The position numbers and the translations under genes were made by a program. This document shows, in pieces, positions 12,614 to 24,200 of a stretch of DNA of 64,000 nucleotides (the first letter of the stretch is position 1; the number at the start of each line of letters is the position of its first letter). The notes beneath the pieces were generated by a model, which saw only the letters and a list, made by a program, of their open reading frames with translations, ran no database searches and was not told where the DNA came from. This stretch comes from Syngnathus acus (Eukaryota; Chordata; Actinopteri; Syngnathiformes; Syngnathidae): NCBI RefSeq assembly GCF_901709675.1, contig NC_051092.1, positions 11,240,491-11,304,490 on the forward strand, given 5' to 3'.

Positions 12614-12639
12614 TGTTCCTTTAATTGTTTTGAGCAGTG
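12614..12639 (-). repeat. Right terminal inverted repeat of the Tc1 element
   Basis: Reverse-complement partner of 11147-11172, ending in CAGTG before the TA target duplication. Confidence 0.9.
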
Positions 12640-12641
12640 TA

Positions 12642-13212
12642 GTTATTATGTTAAATCCATGTCCAATAATAAATTATGAAAAATTACATAATTTATTTTT
12701 TTGCATTTTCTATATTTTTGTGTACTTAAATTAAGCAAATAAAAATCTACTGATGGTGCAAACAAGTTGCTATTCTTAATCTATCAATATAATTAACGTA
12801 TGTTCAAGTTTTAAAATGTGTGATGTGTCAGAAAAGTTCCAGGCTGCGTTCACAAAAGGTATACAGGTTGTCCCCTTCAATGTAGGCCAGACGATTAACC
12901 AGTGCGTCGACAAAAGACATCCTGTGCCATTTGCTACATTCAGTGTGTGAGAAAAATTGAGATTGGGGCATGACAATTTATTGCTGCTTTTCCCATTATC
13001 ATCCATCTGTTCACCCTGGGCATCCCACGGAGGAAAACATTGCATTACTGGAGTAATCTCGCACTCACCAAACCTAGCTCTGTGGAATTTTGTCTTCTTT
13101 TCCAAGCTCCATTTTAAAGATGTCAAGATGGCAGGGATGAAAGTTATGGAGAATCCTGGAAGAATCCAGTGTGCATGAAGGCATGGCACAGAATAGAGAT
13201 TACGATAACATG
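12642..13212. other. Intergenic stretch, no gene seen
   Basis: Short open frames exist on both strands (for example 12776-13189 -), which overlap each other and carry no recognisable motif. The segment from 12900 to 13190 has coding-like base composition on both strands, which fits an old transposon remnant better than a gene. Confidence 0.35.
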
Positions 13213-13386
13213 TACCGTAATTTTCGGACTATAAATCGCACCGGAGTATAAATCGCACCAGCCATAAAATGCCCAAAAAAGTGAAAAAAAACCATATATA
13301 TGTATATAAATCGCTCCTGAGTATAAGTCGCCCCCCCACCCAAACTATGGAAAAAAAACGCGACTTATAGTCCGAAAATTACGGTA
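13213..13386. mobile_element. MITE with perfect 22-bp terminal inverted repeats
   Basis: A 174-bp element starts TACCGTAATTTTCGGACTAT and ends with the exact reverse complement; the identity covers 22 bases. Inside, the motif ATAAATCGC / ATAAGTCGC is repeated in short direct copies. There is no coding capacity. The family is widespread in fish and reptile genomes as far as I recall; the superfamily of its transposase cannot be fixed from this copy. Confidence 0.85.
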
Positions 13387-14049
13387 ATGTGAATTTCAAA
13401 TATAAATATGTAGTGATGCCAATCCTGGAACTTTTTTGACACATGCCCTATGTGTCAGTCGTTATTGTCATTGGTCGTATTTTGGATCTGACATCAACTG
13501 TATTGTTTCTCATACCTTTTTGTGTACAATGTGTACAATGTGTACAATAATTGCTGAACCATGTGTATTGAAGTACATGCAGGTTGGGTTTTTGCTCACA
13601 CTATCAATCACATCACTCAAATGCAATGATACGTATTTGTCACGAGTGTTTTTAAAGTGTGTCGAAAAAAGAAAAAAATAATAATCTTGAAGTGCTATTT
13701 GCAACCTCTGAATGACAATGGACAACATAAATATGCCTGCAAAAACAATGTTTGCTTGTTTTAAACATAGATCACATTTTTTGTACACAGGATACTGAAT
13801 TTATTTATTTTTGGAAATGTATAATGCTACTGTAAGTGACAATACGCTTATGAAAGAAGTATAATTAAATTGTTATTTTTATCAACTAAAGTTGTGTCTA
13901 TTGTGCTCAGAATTGAGCACGGTAATATTTCATTACATAATAAAACAGATCTTTCCACTTTTAAGTACTGTATTGTCAAATTCCTTGTGACATTACATAA
14001 ACATCAGCGAGAAAATACATTTTAAAAAGATATAATATCACATTATATA
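13387..14049. other. Intergenic AT-rich stretch, no gene seen
   Basis: Contains a triple GTGTACAAT repeat at 13522-13549 and otherwise unstructured AT-rich sequence. No exon is recognised. Confidence 0.4.
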
Positions 14050-14053
14050 TATG

Positions 14054-14126
<73 letters not shown>

Positions 14127-14389
14127 TCCCCGGGCCTGCGTGGGTTTCCTCCCACATCCCAAAAACATGCTTGGTAGGCCGATTGAGCACTCCAAATTGT
14201 CCCTAGGTGTGAGTGCGAGTGCAAATGGTTGTTTGTCTCTGTGTGCCCTGCGATTGGCTGGCACCTGGTTCAGGGTGTCCCCCGCCTACTGCCCGATGAC
14301 GGCTGGGATAGGCTCCAGCACACCCGCGACCCCCGTGGGGACTAAGCGGTTCAGAAAATGGATGGATATATATATATATATATATATAT
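14050..14389 (+). repeat. (TA)n - SINE 3' half - (TA)n
   Basis: A TA tract (about 14050-14124) runs directly into the 3' half of the fish SINE/L2-like element, from CTCCCCGGGCCTGCGTGGGT to CAGAAAATGGATGGA, and then into a second TA tract to 14389. The tRNA-related head is missing. The arrangement suggests that a 5'-truncated copy inserted into, or seeded, a TA microsatellite. Confidence 0.8.
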
Positions 14390-15237
14390 TCCAAGCCCAA
14401 TTTTAGCCCCGGGAGAGGAAAAAAAACCTGCAGCCATCACTGTAAAGCATGTAAAACTGTGCTTTAATCTTCAATTTGATGACTTTCATAGAAGACAAAA
14501 ATACCCAGATTTGATCTGTATTTGCGATGATGAGGATTAATGCTAATGCTAAATCCTCACAATTTATTACATATTGTTCAGGTTTTCAATAGTAAGTAAA
14601 ATATAGATTTTTTTCCTGATAGAAAAGTGTTAAGTAATTTTTGGATATCAAATAATTGTATAATTTCATAACTACTGGTTTAATATAAATAAACAGGTGA
14701 GATAATACAACAACTGGAATTTATTAAATTGAATGTATATTCATAATTCTAACTATACTTTAACTAGAAAGAAGAACTTTGAATGATGTTTGGATTACAA
14801 ATCGACAAACCCTAAAGTGGTTGCGTTATGTGAGTTACAACTCGCCATTGTAGACGCAGACGCACACAGGAAGTCGAGATCTGATTAGAGTAGCAAGCGA
14901 AAATCAAAGCATTTCATTTAATAATTAATCAAGTAAATCATCAAGTAATAGAAAGCCATAGATATAATGTATTTTAAACGTCTATTCAAAACAAAGCAAA
15001 CAATTATAGTCTTATATTTACATCATTTTCCTGTTGTAAAGAAACTGCGCCCCAATGTTGCTTTTACTTTGAAAATACGAAAGGAAGTCGTTAGATTTCG
15101 CTTGACTGATAAGTTTGACAGTTAAAGGCTGGAGTGTTTACAAATTATCCCGAGGTGGTGGTACTCGCTAACATAAGCCACTAACGCAATTTTCCATTGT
15201 TTAGGTTCGGCTGCAAGCGTTCTTAGACCTACTAAAG
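14390..15237 (+). promoter_or_regulatory. LONP2 upstream region and 5'UTR
   Basis: This 850-bp stretch separates the last repeat from the LONP2 start codon. It is AT-rich up to about 15030 and more balanced afterwards. No clear TATA box or CpG island can be fixed by eye. The initiator context is ACTAAAGATG at 15231-15240. The region is called regulatory by position only. Confidence 0.35.
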
Positions 15238-18200
15238 ATGTCATCCTTGGGCGGAATTAAGTTGCCGAGCCGCCTCCCGTTGCTTTTGACCCACGAAAGT
15301 GTTCTCCTTCCTGGCTCGACTGTTCGCTTCAACGTAGATACTCCTCGGAACATGCACTTGATCAAGCACCGTTTGCTCAAGGGGACTTCGCTCAAAAGCA
15401 CCATTATTGGAGTGATTCCCAACACCAGAGACCCCGCGAAGGATGCCGACGACCTCCCCACTTTGCACAAGTAATGTTGATAAGCACATAAGCCCGGAGT
15501 TATGGTTTTATTAGGTTTGCTTGTGACCTCAAGTAGCATAGAAAAGTCAATAGCTAAAAAAAGATGTGATGCACTGACAGCTTTTCACTAAGTTGTCATT
15601 TTCAAGCAACTACAGCCACAACATTTGATCACTGTCTGCTGGCATGTTACGCAACATTATAATGTGATTGGTGAGTCGCGCTGTATTTGCAGGGGGGTGT
15701 GGAATCATTGTCAAATTTAGCAAATAGAAATATGTAATTTGTTCTTTTATATAGTGCATGTAAACATGAATAAATACACTACACTTCTTTATACCTCATT
15801 GTCATGAATAAGACTTTATTTCATAACTTTTTTTGTTATAGAGTAACAGAGCTGAGGAGTTCAACACAGTCAAGCACACAAAGATGGACTTTAACCTGCC
15901 ACTAGGCCACTCTGTTTTTTTAACTCCTTTTCTGGTTGCCTGAACAATCATTGATGCAATTTCTACAGTATAGTTGTCCTCATTAGGTGTAGGGTGGGAA
16001 CAAAAAATAACCTCTTGACATACTCCTTTATAACTAGCTCATGGTTTCCAACTTACATTAATGAGAAGCAGGCTGTTTTCAACACCGCACTGACGTTTTT
16101 CTGCTTGCTTGCAATTACACAACTGATTCAATTATACTGCACTTCAAAAGAAAAACATTCACCACACATTGCCTTAAACTATTTATATATATTGCAGGTC
16201 GGGTGTGAAGTCTGGATTTTTTTTTTTAATGTAGGCTCTATACAGTGGCATTTCTCGTGATGACGGTCCACTTTCAATTTGGTCGTCTTAAAAATCAAAA
16301 AAATTCATTAGTTATTCTCTAAATTGAAATGAACCACTAATGCAAATGTTAAAACTGCACAATTAATACACAATACTTTGATCACAAGAGTCAAACCTAT
16401 AATAGCTAACCAGTCGCCTCTTTCGCCCAAAGATAACATCACAGAAAGCGACACAATCTACCTTCTTGTCAGATACCACATGCAGAGTAAAATGCGCAAC
16501 ACCAGTCATCGAAATCTTGTGTTGTGTTGACAAAAATCTGTTCATAGCAGCCGGTCCTATCAATCCAAGGCAGTGGAAAACCAGTAAAACCAGCTTCTTT
16601 GCATTGTGCTTTCAAAAAAAGTAAAAGGAAAGAAATCACACGCAGAGGAATTCATCCTGTGATGATGGCTGAAGTGAGGTCTAGTTATATGCACATTTTA
16701 GGCATATTTCTCATAAAAATGTTGGACACATTTATGCATAGATTTTTTTATATATCAAGTCCAGTAAACAAAACAAAGTTCAAATGTGATGGTTCATTTA
16801 AAGGTCAAATTATTTGGTACAGTAGTTTAAAAATTGACATGAATTTTATAAGGACTTGCAGTGGTCAGTGCCTCTCTGCCAACAATTAGCAAGCTGTTCG
16901 TGGACAGCGGTTCAATTGAACTCTGCACAGAGCTGAGAGAATAAACGAGATTAACAAATTAGGAGGGGTTCTTTGAACCCTTTCTATTCATGAGAAATGC
17001 GCTGCTGGTTGCATCAAAGACTACATTAGTTCAGAGTGGAGACCGTTTTTGGATCCAACGTCGATAATGATATTCAGGACGATCTGAGAGAAACCCAATT
17101 GGTCAGGATAACCTTTTAAGGGCATCCAATAATTGCACCTTTCCTTACTTGATCAAAAAAGAACTAAAATGCTCAAACCTGGCTCGATTAGCGGTTTTAC
17201 TGATCGAAAGGGTTCAACAGGCTCACTTTTGCTTCTGTCCTCAACAAAAAATCTATGGAGTCAGAGCAGGGTCAATGAAACTGTCGCAATGCCCGAAGTT
17301 TTTTTTTTCTTGTTGTTTTTTTTAAATTATTTTTTTGTATTTATTGTTATTGCTGATCTCTAACATATCACTTCTCTTTTTGTGGGCAGGATTGGCACAG
17401 CTGGGATTGCAGTTCAGGTAGTGGGCAGTAACTGGCCAAACCCACACTATAGCCTTCTCATCACTGGATTGTGCCGGTTTAGTGTGTCAAGCCTGCTGAC
17501 GGAACAACCATTTATTCTGGCTGAGGTGAAAACATATGAATTCATTTATTTGGCGTTTCTATGTACTGCATCCTTTCAAAATTTCAACAATAGTGTCCAG
17601 CACAGCACAGAGTTAGCAGTTGATTTTAAAAAGGGTGTGTATTTAACTTTTTGGGGCATGGGAGAGGAGACTTGTGTTGCTAAAGTACAACCATCCAAAA
17701 TAGCATACTACATCCTTATACTAAATGTTTCCCATTATCAACCTGACTTAAATGTACTCAAAGACAACACAAGTAAACAAAAAACGTTTTTTAAACAAGT
17801 TTTTATTATCAAGAGAGAAAATAAATTCCAAAGCCTTTTTCACCCTTGTGAAAAACAGATTGCCCCCCCGGCTCCAATAACTGCTTGGGCCACCCACAGC
17901 AGCATCAACAAAAATCAAGTGTTTTCTCTGACAATAAGTCTTTGTCTTCTCTATGGAAATATTTTGCCACCCTCTTCCTTGCCAAATTGCTTTAATACAA
18001 CAACACTGGAGGGCTTTTGAGTTTGAACAGGCTTTTTCGTCACGCTCATTTTATCGCGACTTTGCAGGTGGAGCAGTTGGATAAACTGGAACAGTACACC
18101 ACTCCAGCAGAGGGTGTCTCGGCAGGAGATGGAGAGCTGCAGGAATTGTCACAAATATTCTACCAGACAGCTCTGCAGGTGTTTTGTCTTTATTGGCCGT

Positions 18201-21200
18201 TGCTTTAACTGCTCAAGCAACCCCTATCCTATGTCTGTGTCCTCTCTTTCACTCTCTGGTGATTGTTGCTTTTGACTCCTTGACTAAAACAACACATTAG
18301 ATAATGTTAAAGGGATCACGTTTCATAACACAATCACAAATTTGCACCTTTGGGCCAAATCATCATCGGTCTTATCCGACCTCCCATACGTTCTTGATTT
18401 CTGGGTTGCACTTTTGTATAAATAGAGATATCACTCAACTATAACCGCCTTGTGTTATGAAAAGGAGTTAGTTGAGCAGTTAGTTGATAGAAAATGTTTT
18501 GATACATTGTGCCAAGATAATTCAACGTCATATCAGCCTATCCAGTGGTTGGAGTATGTTCCAAAGATGTTTCACAAAATTTTCCTGGGAGTTTAAATAT
18601 TAAAAGTATTTGCATTGCAACATACCAATCTCAATCCTCCACATCAATGAATAAGGCAGAAAAAAAAAATATTCCTTAACATTCTATCCCCTGAAATAAA
18701 CTAGAAATTCCACACGGTGAGGTGTCAGGATATTCACTTGAGTAAAAGTAGAACATTACACAGACCCGGATGACTCCTCTTCAAACCATATGCTGGTGCA
18801 GTGGACCTCAAAACCTTTCTGACATTCAATACAACACTGCTTCACGAGTGCTCAACAGACATTGCTATCATTCAATGCCCCAACCAATCGCACACTTCCG
18901 GAACTTTATGTATTCTTTCATTGTCCGTTGCTGCACCACAAATTATCTAGGAGCAAAGGCGTACCCTGTGTTAGGGTTGATAGATTATACACCCGAGCCC
19001 ATTTATGACTTTATATCAGTCAGTGAGATATCCTTGTATGAGCCTGAATCCAGTCCTCAATGCAAATTATGAGTTCAGTTTTTGTAGTTGTTAGGTATGC
19101 TGGACATGTCTGTTCCAGTAGTGGCCAAATTCAGACGTCTTTTGGACAACCTTCCCAAGGAAACTCTGCCTGATGTTGTTGCCTCCATGATCCGCACTTC
19201 AAACAAGGAGAAATTACAGGTGGGGGTGCAAATTCAACATTAAACATTTTTCTACAGCGCTTGTCCTCATTAGGGTAGTGCCTGTTCCAGCCCATCTCAC
19301 CTTTGAAGGAGATAAAAAATTGAAGTAACAAATTGTTCGATGGTATCAATGTTGAAATAATGCCAATATTTGCGGCTGAACTTTGTCATAAAGGTACTGG
19401 ATGCCGTTAGCTTGGAGGAGCGTTTTAAGAAAACATTGCCCATGCTCACCAGACAGATAGAAGGATTTAAATTGCTGCAGAAGACACGGAAAATGATGCC
19501 TGACCCAGAAAAGACGGTAAAATCATATCAGCGTCTGCAGTCCAAAGCGTTGTTATGAATCGCTTGTGTATTGTCTCGCTAGGTGCTATCCGTGCGTAAA
19601 GGTGGCATGTTTCCGGGGCGACATTTCAATCTGAATGAGGAAGATGAGGAAGAGGAGAGTGATGATACAGCCTCCCTGGTGAGGAAAGTTCATGCGGCCA
19701 ACATGCCGGATGCAGCTCTCAGAGTTTGCTTAAAAGAGGTCAAAAGGTGAATACTGTAGTCATGATAGAGGGCTTCAAATAATCCACTCATTATGTGATC
19801 AAACTGCGATTCAAAAGATTTACTAGTACAAATTTTGAACCATTGAAGTACTGTTTTACGATAAATATACAAATTTAATTCTCTGTGATACACTGTTCAG
19901 AAACATTAAGTCACTGAGCAGACAATGTGCATCACTGAGAACTTAACGAATAGAATTACTCCAAAACCATCACTGTTGAGTGAATCCTTGTTAAAAAAAT
20001 TATTTTTCAAATTTTCATCTTTCTGTAGATTGAAGAAGATGCCGCAATCCATGCCTGAATATGCCCTCACTCGAAACTACTTGGATTTGATGGTAGAGCT
20101 TCCATGGAGCAAAAGCACCAAAGGTAAACAACATTTTAATTCTAGTCAGTCCGTTTTTGTCATAAAAAAAAAAAAAAAATCTAGAGTGAGAACAGCTTTA
20201 AAGCGAGCAGTATTAGGAATATCAAGGAGGCAGCCGCGTATGCTCTCATCTTCGTCGTTCCGCCCCACTGCTCAACCCTCCCCTCTCTGCTCAGTTGAGA
20301 AAAAGAAGGGCGGAAAAGCACCTGGCTTCTCCAATTATCTTGTTTGGGAAGTTCTGCAAGCACCCAATCATTTTGCAGCAGGTTTTTACCTGCTTTAGAG
20401 TCCTCTCAAATCAGAAATTTTTTTTTACATTTTCAAGATTTCACAAAGTATTTATTTCTCGACTTGATCACAAACTGTTTGTGTCAACATTTCATGGAAA
20501 CCCCGCAAATTCCACAGATTGCTTGGATATCCGAGCTGCCCGGACATTGTTGGACAATGACCACTACGCAATGGACAAGCTAAAGAGACGAGTATTGGAG
20601 TACCTGGCTGTCAGACAGCTGAAAGCTTCACTGAAGGTTCCTCTAATAGATTATTCGATACATAACTGTTTGTTTAGACAATAAAATATCAGAAAACTTT
20701 GGATTTGTCATCAGGGCCCGATCCTGTGCTTTGTGGGACCACCGGGAGTCGGTAAGACCAGCGTGGGGCGCTCCATCGCCAAGACTCTAGGCAGAGAGTT
20801 TCATCGCATCGCTCTTGGGGGTGTTTGTGACCAGTCGGACATCCGAGGACACAGGTAGACTGGACCTCAGTTGTTGTGTGTCTCGTGATTGTTCGCGTGG
20901 GTCAATGTCACAGTATTCAATAAGAACAAGCAAGCAAGAATAGGAAAAGCGCGCCTCACAAACGTTTCTTATGCTCAGAAGGGAGTAGGAAGATGTCTAG
21001 AGTTATTAAATGCCACTTCTTCATTTATATTTGCATTCTTCATCATATGCTAATGAACATAGTGATGATATAAAATATTAAGTCCTGAACTTAATGATCT
21101 TTATAAGATGAACATCGACCAAAAATAATACCAGCAATATTATTTGTCAACTCGTAGTCTCATGCCAAATATATGCCAAGTAGGATATTAAACTTCTGCT

Positions 21201-24200
21201 ATTGGAAAGACAGAGAAAACATACGCACACGATATGGACACAGAGTGTATGATATGGTGTTCTTGAGTTTTGTGTGAATACGGCATAGTTCAGCTCATAT
21301 GGTTTTAATCATGTATAAAGCCTACTTCCATTCACAGGTACAATTTACCAACATATTGAAATTAGTCCAAAACTAGACTGTGAGTAATGCTTTCCACATG
21401 TCTTGTAGTGGTTTCAAAGGTGGTGCAGACCATCTCAAGTTGTTTATTAAAAAAAAAAAAAAAAAAAAAGCTTCTTCACCCAAACTTCAGTTTTGTCATG
21501 TAGTGTCTCGCATTGCTGCTTGTTCTGGTTTTGTTTATAAAATGTTCCCCCATGGGAACAATATGGGCCTACTTACTCTTTCAAGAAAAAAATATGGAAT
21601 CCTGCGACGGTATGGTATGTCAGCACCGCAAGACCTTTATTGTCATTGTCACACATGTACAACGAAATTTAAATTATGGATTACTCATGTGCTTGCCGTT
21701 TTGTCTGAATATTCACACTGGTACATCGTGAGGTGTCTGATGTAATATTTATTTTCTCATACTATAAGGTCGTCGACACCAATCTTTTTTCCCGCCAGGG
21801 ACCATTTCATGGTAATAAATACTTCTTGCAGAAAGGCAACCATTCGTCAACAGTGGGGAGGGAGGGTGTATTCCCTATCGGAGAATAATCCACGAGGTTG
21901 CTGCTGACGTAAAAGCATATGCAATGCGTACTGTGTATTCCATATTGGGACATGTACAGGAGACTCTGCTTGCTTACTGTATTTTGATGTTTCTTTATGT
22001 TGGTAATAATGATATTAATGATATCTAATATTTACTCTGAGCCCAGGCGTACGTATGTAGGCAGCATGCCGGGCCGCATCATCAACGGTTTGAAGATGGT
22101 GGGTGTCAATAATCCAGTTTTCCTCCTGGATGAAGTGGATAAACTGGGGAAGAGTATGCAAGGAGACCCTGCAGCTGCACTGCTAGAGGTTAGCTCGCCT
22201 TGTGAACTTTCTGTGTGCGTGCGCGCGCATGAATCATACTTCAGACATCAATTTTCCCTCCCCCGCCGACATGGCGATGCGTGTAATTATGGCGGCCAAC
22301 ACGTGTGCGGAACAATTGCCGAACTTTCAGAACAGCGCTTCCACGTCAATGGAAAGTGAAGACAGGGAGAATGTTACGCGAATTTTTGTCCCGTCAACAT
22401 AACAAAAGTCTCTCTAGACAAAAGATTTGAGCTCATACGGGATAATTCATCTTTGCTTTGAACGTGCTTATCCAACAGTGCATGCTTTGAATTTTTCGCA
22501 ACCCTAAACTGACTTCACGTCGCACCATTAGGTGCTTGACCCGGAGCAGAACCACAGCTTCACAGACCACTATCTCAACGTGGCTTTCGATCTCTCTCAA
22601 GTGCTCTTCATCGCCACGGCCAACACCACTGCAACCATCCCCCCCGCCCTGCTGGACAGAATGGAGGTGCTGCAGGTGCCCGGTGAGTGAGTCACGCTTG
22701 ATGAACATACATCAAACTGTGTGTCCAATCACAATTCGATACATCTACAGTACATTCATGCATACGACATGCCACGTTACTGCAAAGAATTGAAAGTGAA
22801 CATTTGTGAGGTACATGGATTTATTCTTTAGTTTGGAAGACCCATTGTTGACATTCTTTTTAAAAAACTCACCATGTCGTCAAATGAGCGTTTCAGGATA
22901 CACGCAGGAGGAGAAAGTGAAGATAAGTCACCGGCACCTGATCCCTAACCAATTGGAGCAGCACGGATTATCAACTAAGCAGCTGCATATACCTCCAGAC
23001 ACCACCATGGACATAATTAACAGGTGCATTCAGAAAAAGATCCTCTAAAATTAACATTATGGTTGAAGATGCATCAATTAGAAGACAAATGTTGGTTCCT
23101 ATTATTATTATTATCATCATTATTATTAAAATGCTATTTAGATTTTGTACCTAGCAAGCATATAGAAGAGTATGCAAGGATTTCCAACCAGGCTGTGTCA
23201 CTGTTTTAATTTAAAAAAAAAAAAAAGCACTTTTTTTTAAAAGGATGTGTAAACCTCATGACAGCTGGTGGAAGTCTGTAAAATGATATTTGTGCACGAT
23301 TTGATTTGATTGGTTGATGCACTTACTGCTCAGTGAGACACTTTTCCACACTTCAATAGAAGCTGAGCATTGCTTGGCTTTTTACAGGTACACACGTGAG
23401 GCTGGTGTACGCTCACTGGAGAGGAAAATTGGAGCCGTCTGCCGGGCCGTTGCTGTAAAGATCGCTGAAGGCCAAACACATTCTAAGAGTGAAGAATTGA
23501 CTCCAGAGGATCACACACAACAGGGAGGTAAAATGTTGACGCTAATGCCGCTTTTCCGGAAAAAGAACACAACGCTAAGAAATGTCATGACACCCCTTAG
23601 AAATAAAAGCGTTTGAATTAGCTCACATAACGTAAAAAATCAGACAATTTTCTGAGAATTTTCATAGAAAATAAATCTAGGTAGTTTCTCCAAATTTGAA
23701 ACTACAACTCAGACTGCATAAGTAAAGAAAAATACGATTGTAAATTCAATCTTTGTACCAGACAAGTCAAAAGACTTTAGCACTTTCTAATCTCACACGA
23801 TCAATTTACTGCCGTACTTACTGTTTTTCATTTGTTGCGTATTTATGGCCTCATCTGAAGTTACGACTTCACGACAGCCTTTATCGTAGCTTCGTGATAA
23901 ATTTGTCTGCGCTCCACTTTGCTGCAGCTGTCTGTTTATTTGCCCCAATCTCCTGCCCAATAAACTTTTGTATCCTTACCCTGGCCAAGAGCAACATGCT
24001 GAGAACTACAGGAAACTTTCTTTCTTCTTTGTCAGCATGGTCTTATTCCAATGAATGCAGTTTCCTACCACACTTATTTGGGTGTCTGTCTTTGTCTAGT
24101 GCCTGTTTGATTGACTGTAAAGCAGTCTGGGAAGCAAACTAGCCTCACGGCCAAAGTCAGTTCCAGGTCATCAGTAACCGCGGACAGGATGTAATAGGAA

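Larger units (their letters stand above)
11147..12639 (+). mobile_element. Tc1-like DNA transposon, complete ends, dead
   Basis: The ends are inverted repeats: CACTGCTCAAAAAAATTAAA at the left (from 11147) and TTTAATTGTTTTGAGCAGTG at the right (to 12639), identical over about 26 bases except for one change. Each end is flanked by TA (11145-11146 and 12640-12641), the target duplication expected of Tc1/mariner insertion. The 1,493-bp element holds a single transposase frame on the + strand. Its integrity apart from point changes suggests a fairly recent insertion. Confidence 0.93.

Noticed and set aside
17382-18020. 212-codon open frame as an independent gene
   Set aside because: Its first part is LONP2 exon 2; it then runs through the intron after a good GTGAAA donor at 17526.
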